This document shows positions 4,370 to 7,133 of a stretch of 7,133 nt of DNA, piece by piece. The stretch is from contig JAFOED010000118.1 of the NCBI GenBank assembly GCA_017380355.1, positions 1 to 7,133 of the forward strand. The letters are read 5' to 3'. The DNA comes from Ruminococcus sp. (GTDB taxonomy: Bacteria; Bacillota; Clostridia; Oscillospirales; Acutalibacteraceae). The notes beneath the pieces were generated by a model. That model had not been told where the DNA came from and searched no databases. It saw nothing but the letters and a program-made list of their open reading frames with translations. The stretch's first letter is position 1. Every line of letters begins with the position of its first letter. The translations under genes and the position numbers were made by a program.

Positions 4370-4993
4370 ATGCCAAATGTAGCAGTTTTAGATATGGCTG
4401 GTAAGAAGGTTTCTACAATCGACCTTTGCGACTCCATATTCGGAATTGAACCAAATGCCGCAGTTATGCATCAGCTTGTTGTAAGCTACCTTGCTAACCA
4501 GCGTCAGGGTACACAGTCAGCACTCACAAGAGCTGAAGTATCCGGCGGCGGTAAGAAGCCTTGGAGACAGAAGGGTACAGGTCGTGCACGTCAGGGTTCA
4601 ACTAGAGCACCACAGTGGTACCACGGCGGCGTAGTATTTGCTCCAAAGCCAAGAGATTACAGATTCTCTGTAAACAAGAAGGTAAGAAGACTCGCTATGA
4701 AGTCTGCTTTCTCTACAAAAGCATTAAGCAGTGACGTTATCGTACTCGATACAATTGCTCTTGACACATTCAAGACACAGACTATCGCTAAGATGCTCAC
4801 AGCTGTTGGCTCAGAGAAGAAGGCACTTATCGTTTTACCTACAGTTGACGAGAAGGTTATCAAGTCAGCTAGAAACATCGCAGGTGTTAAGACAGCTCAG
4901 GTTAACGAGCTCAACGTTTACGACATCTTAAACGCTGATAAGCTTATCATCGTTAAAGACGCACTTGCAAAGATTGAGGAGGTATACGCATGA
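4370..4993 (+). CDS. rplD: 50S ribosomal protein L4
   Basis: This 207-residue protein has the diagnostic basic loop at about 58-90 (SGGGKKPWRQKGTGRARQGS, followed by TRAPQWYHGG), which reaches the exit tunnel of the large subunit and contacts 23S rRNA. The C-terminal Rossmann-like part (about 110-207) is complete. The loop is the region where macrolide-resistance changes occur in other bacteria; nothing unusual is evident here. AAGGAGG, 8 nt upstream, decides the start. In E. coli L4 also represses its own operon through the S10 leader, so it is the natural candidate regulator of the leader RNA upstream of rpsJ. Its TGA stop overlaps the rplW start by 4 nt (ATGA), implying coupled translation. 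Confidence 0.98.
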   Translation: MPNVAVLDMAGKKVSTIDLCDSIFGIEPNAAVMHQLVVSYLANQRQGTQSALTRAEVSGGGKKPWRQKGTGRARQGSTRAPQWYHGGVVFAPKPRDYRFSVNKKVRRLAMKSAFSTKALSSDVIVLDTIALDTFKTQTIAKMLTAVGSEKKALIVLPTVDEKVIKSARNIAGVKTAQVNELNVYDILNADKLIIVKDALAKIEEVYA

Positions 4994-5280
4994 GAGCACA
5001 GGATATCATAATTCGTCCTATCATCACTGAAAAGTCAATGATGGGTATTGCTGAGAAGAAGTATACTTTTGAAGTTGCAAAGTCAGCTACAAAGATTGAC
5101 ATCGCAAGAGCTGTTGAAGAGCTCTTCAAGGTTAAGGTAGAGAGAGTTAATACTGTTCACGTTAGAGGCCGTATGCGCCGTCAGGGCAGATTCGAAGGCT
5201 ACACAAGATCTTGGAAGAAAGCTTACGTTACATTAACAGAAAACAGCAAAACTATTGAATTTTTTGAAGGCATGATGTAA
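4990..5280 (+). CDS. rplW: 50S ribosomal protein L23
   Basis: This 96-residue protein starts with the typical IIIRPIITEKSM segment (6-17) and carries the extended basic loop VRGRMRRQGRFEGYTRSWKK (58-77) of L23. In the mature ribosome L23 sits at the tunnel exit on the outer surface of the large subunit, where trigger factor and the signal recognition particle dock. Length and domain are complete. The start overlaps the rplD stop, and GAGGAGG lies within the last codons of rplD, about 7 nt upstream. An 87-nt spacer with two hairpins follows before rplB. Confidence 0.97.
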   Translation: MRAQDIIIRPIITEKSMMGIAEKKYTFEVAKSATKIDIARAVEELFKVKVERVNTVHVRGRMRRQGRFEGYTRSWKKAYVTLTENSKTIEFFEGMM

Positions 5281-5337
5281 GCCTGTAAAAATCAAAAATA
5301 ATTAACAGGCAGAATGTATGGGATACGCCATTATCCC
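5281..5337 (+). repeat. Two hairpins in the rplW-rplB spacer
   Basis: GCCTGT (5281-5286) pairs with ACAGGC (5305-5310) around an 18-nt A-rich loop. GGGATA (5320-5325) pairs with TATCCC (5332-5337) around a 6-nt loop. Neither is followed by a T-run. They fill most of the 87-nt gap, which is long compared with the 16-23 nt gaps between rplC and rplD, rplB and rpsS, and rpsS and rplV. They might be a processing site or a translational control element for L2. Confidence 0.45.
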
Positions 5338-5367
5338 GCAAAGCCATCATGAGGAGAGTGAAACTAC

Positions 5368-6201
5368 ATGGCTATTAAAGTTTACAAACCGACCACAAAC
5401 GCTAGACGTAACATGTCGGTTACTGATTACTCAGGACTTTCAAAGGTAGCTCCAGAAAAGAGTTTGCTCGAGCCACTTAAGAAGAACTCAGGTCGTAACA
5501 GCTACGGCCGTATCACAGTTCGTCACAGAGGCGGCGGCAACCGTAGAAAGTATCGTGTAATCGATTTCAAGAGACAGAAGTTCGATGTTGAGGGTACAGT
5601 ACTCACACTCGAATACGATCCAAACCGTTCAGCATTTATCGCACTTGTTGAATACACAGACGGTGAGAAGGCATATATCATCGCTCCACAGGGTCTCAAA
5701 GTTGGTGACAAGATCACAGCTGGTGAGAACGCTGATATCAAGCCTGGTAACGCACTTCCACTTTCAGCTATCCCAACAGGTACATTTATCCATAACGTTG
5801 AGCTTTATCCAGGCAGAGGCGCTCAGCTCGCTCGTGCTGCTGGTAACATGGCTCAGCTCATGGCTAAAGAGAACGGCATGGCACTTTTAAGACTCCCATC
5901 AGGCGAGCTTAGAAACGTACCAGAAAACTGCATGGCTACTATCGGTCAGGTTGGTAACACAGACCACGAGAACGTTAAGATCGGTAAAGCTGGTAGAAAG
6001 AGAAATATGGGTATCAGACCAACTGTAAGAGGTTCTGTAATGAACCCATGCGACCACCCACACGGTGGTGGTGAGGGTAAATCTCCAGTAGGTCGCCCAG
6101 GCCCTGTAACACCTTGGGGTAAACCAGCCCTCGGTTACAAGACAAGAAAAACACACAAAGCGTCTGACAAGTTAATTGTTAAGCGTAGAAACAGCAAGTA
6201 A
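5368..6201 (+). CDS. rplB: 50S ribosomal protein L2
   Basis: This 277-residue protein is close to the usual 273-277. The N-terminal OB-like domain (about 60-130) contains the conserved NSYGRITVRHRGGGNRRKYR stretch, and the SH3-like domain follows. The catalytic-centre loop HPHGGGEG (about 230-237) includes the histidine equivalent to E. coli His229. The basic tail TRKTHKASDKLIVKRRNSK is complete. L2 binds 23S rRNA and is needed for subunit association and peptidyl transferase activity. The ribosome binding site (GAGGAG, 5351-5356) is about 11 nt from the ATG, further than in the neighbouring genes, so translation initiation may be somewhat weaker or structurally controlled. The next gene starts 23 nt after the stop. 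Confidence 0.98.
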   Translation: MAIKVYKPTTNARRNMSVTDYSGLSKVAPEKSLLEPLKKNSGRNSYGRITVRHRGGGNRRKYRVIDFKRQKFDVEGTVLTLEYDPNRSAFIALVEYTDGEKAYIIAPQGLKVGDKITAGENADIKPGNALPLSAIPTGTFIHNVELYPGRGAQLARAAGNMAQLMAKENGMALLRLPSGELRNVPENCMATIGQVGNTDHENVKIGKAGRKRNMGIRPTVRGSVMNPCDHPHGGGEGKSPVGRPGPVTPWGKPALGYKTRKTHKASDKLIVKRRNSK

Positions 6202-6224
6202 GGCGGAAAGGAAGGAACTTAATT

Positions 6225-6497
6225 ATGAGTAGAAGTACTAAAAAAGGACCTTTTGTTCAGCCTCAGCTGTACAAAAGAGTTCAGGAAATGAACGCTGCTG
6301 GTGAGAAGAGAATCTTAAAGACATGGTCTAGAAGTTCTACTATCTTCCCAGAATTCGTAGGTCATACATTTGCCGTTCATGACGGCAGAAAGCACGTTCC
6401 AGTATACGTAACTGAAGATATGGTTGGCCACAAGCTCGGTGAGTTTGCTCCAACTAGAACATTCAGAGGCCATGCTGGTGCTAAGACTTCAAGATAA
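6225..6497 (+). CDS. rpsS: 30S ribosomal protein S19
   Basis: This 90-residue protein has the S19 hallmarks: the start MSRSTKKGPFV, KTWSRSSTIFPEFVGHTF (29-46), and the tail GHKLGEFAPTRTFRGHAGAK (68-87). S19 sits in the head of the 30S subunit, binds 16S rRNA together with S13, and takes part in the B1 inter-subunit bridges. The ribosome binding site AAGGAAGG is about 8 nt from the ATG. It is slightly shorter at the C-terminus than 92-residue homologues, which is normal variation. It sits between rplB and rplV in the standard S10 operon order. Confidence 0.97.
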   Translation: MSRSTKKGPFVQPQLYKRVQEMNAAGEKRILKTWSRSSTIFPEFVGHTFAVHDGRKHVPVYVTEDMVGHKLGEFAPTRTFRGHAGAKTSR

Positions 6498-6518
6498 GGC
6501 TAAAAGGAGAGAATTGCA

Positions 6519-6854
6519 ATGGAATCAAAGGCATATTTAAATTATGTCCGTATCGCACCTCGCAAGGTTTCTATTGTCCTGGATTTAATCCGTGGCAAGG
6601 ATGTTAAGCTTGCAAAGGCTATTCTTGAGCAGACACCTAAGGCCGCTTGTGAGCCACTTTTAAAGCTGCTCAAGTCAGCTATGGCAAATGCTGAGAATAA
6701 CCACGATATGGATGTGGCAAGTCTTTACGTTGCAGCATGCAGCGTAAGTCAGGGCCCTACACTCAAGAGAATCCGTCCAAGAGCACAGGGAAGAGCTTTC
6801 AGAATCAACAAGAAAACTTCTCATATCACACTCGTGCTCAAGGAAAGAGAATAA
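6519..6854 (+). CDS. rplV: 50S ribosomal protein L22
   Basis: This 111-residue protein shows the L22 layout. An N-terminal AYLNYVRIAPRKVSIVLDLI helix region (5-24) is followed by the globular part with LKSAMANAENNHDMD. The beta-hairpin with GPTLKRIRPRAQGRA (about 78-92) reaches into the exit tunnel, and the protein ends in ITLVLKERE. Changes in that hairpin confer macrolide resistance in other species; this loop looks standard. AAAAGGAGAG, 7-8 nt before the ATG, supports the start. The TAA stop overlaps the ribosome binding site of rpsC. Confidence 0.97.
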   Translation: MESKAYLNYVRIAPRKVSIVLDLIRGKDVKLAKAILEQTPKAACEPLLKLLKSAMANAENNHDMDVASLYVAACSVSQGPTLKRIRPRAQGRAFRINKKTSHITLVLKERE

Positions 6855-6868
6855 GGAGGTAAGAGTAT

Positions 6869-7133
6869 ATGGGTCAGAAAGTTAATCCACACGGTCTCCG
6901 TGTAGGTATCATCAAAGACTGGGATTCACGCTGGTTCGCTAGCAAGAAGGACTTCGGCGATACACTCGTTGAGGACTACAACCTTCGTAAGACACTCAAA
7001 GCTCAGCTTTACGGTGCAGGTATCCCAAAAATCGAGATTGAACGTGACGGCAAGAAAGTAAGAATTCACATTCACTGTGCAAAGCCTGGTATGATTATCG
7101 GTAAGGGCGGCGCAGAGATCGAGAAGCTCAGAC
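6869..7133 (+). CDS. rpsC: 30S ribosomal protein S3, 5' part (cut by window end)
   Basis: The first 88 codons are present and the frame is open to the last base, so the gene continues past the window. It starts MGQKVNPHGLRVGIIKDWDS, a clear S3 opening. The type 2 KH domain is recognisable from its GMIIGKGGAEIEKLR segment (74-88), whose GKGG loop (78-81) binds RNA. S3 lies at the mRNA entry of the 30S subunit and contributes to unwinding of structured mRNA. AAGGAGG (6853-6859), 9 nt upstream, overlaps the rplV stop, so translation is likely coupled. By operon convention rplP and rpmC should follow outside the window. Confidence 0.97.
   Translation, partial: MGQKVNPHGLRVGIIKDWDSRWFASKKDFGDTLVEDYNLRKTLKAQLYGAGIPKIEIERDGKKVRIHIHCAKPGMIIGKGGAEIEKLR

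Noticed and set aside
5585..6156. Other-frame ORFs over rplB (5585-5890 plus, 5899-6156 minus, 5523-5741 minus)
   Set aside because: Shadows of the strongly conserved L2 gene.

Overview
The window looks like a chromosomal segment of a low-to-mid GC Firmicute, most likely class Clostridia (an Oscillospirales/Ruminococcaceae-type genome is my best guess). This rests on strong AGGAGG-type ribosome binding sites, near-consensus sigma-A promoters with 17-nt spacers, a DUF3006 protein, a clostridial-type stand-alone hexapeptide-repeat protein, and ribosomal proteins of Firmicute type. No species can be named from the sequence alone.

Left end (1-470): a tRNA gene with anticodon CAT lies on the minus strand behind a consensus promoter. 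Its 3' tail, terminator and downstream flank (119 bp) are exactly duplicated 214 bp away, and the window begins exactly at the outer copy. A 17-nt piece of the tRNA 3' end also occurs in reverse orientation in both copies.

Central accessory part (470-2770): a small DUF3006 gene (minus) is divergent from a two-gene operon (plus). That operon encodes a PAP2-type membrane phosphatase and a GlmU-acetyltransferase-like left-handed beta-helix protein that lacks the uridylyltransferase domain. A two-way terminator separates it from a convergent CobO/BtuR-like P-loop gene (minus) that has lost some family residues. A very short membrane-peptide ORF broken at a run of eight T follows on the plus strand.

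Right part (about 3020-7133): the start of the S10 ribosomal protein operon, in the order rpsJ-rplC-rplD-rplW-rplB-rpsS-rplV-rpsC (the last cut by the window end). It has its own promoter and a leader of about 274 nt that contains an intrinsic terminator about 80 nt before rpsJ. Upstream segments can pair with the 5' arm of that terminator, the architecture expected of a transcription attenuator. This leader is the most interesting element of the window. The unusually long spacers before rplC and rplB carry further small hairpins.

The ribosomal genes work as one co-transcribed supply line for both ribosomal subunits. The PAP2/hexapeptide pair plausibly serves envelope precursor metabolism. 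The remaining small genes have no clear shared pathway.
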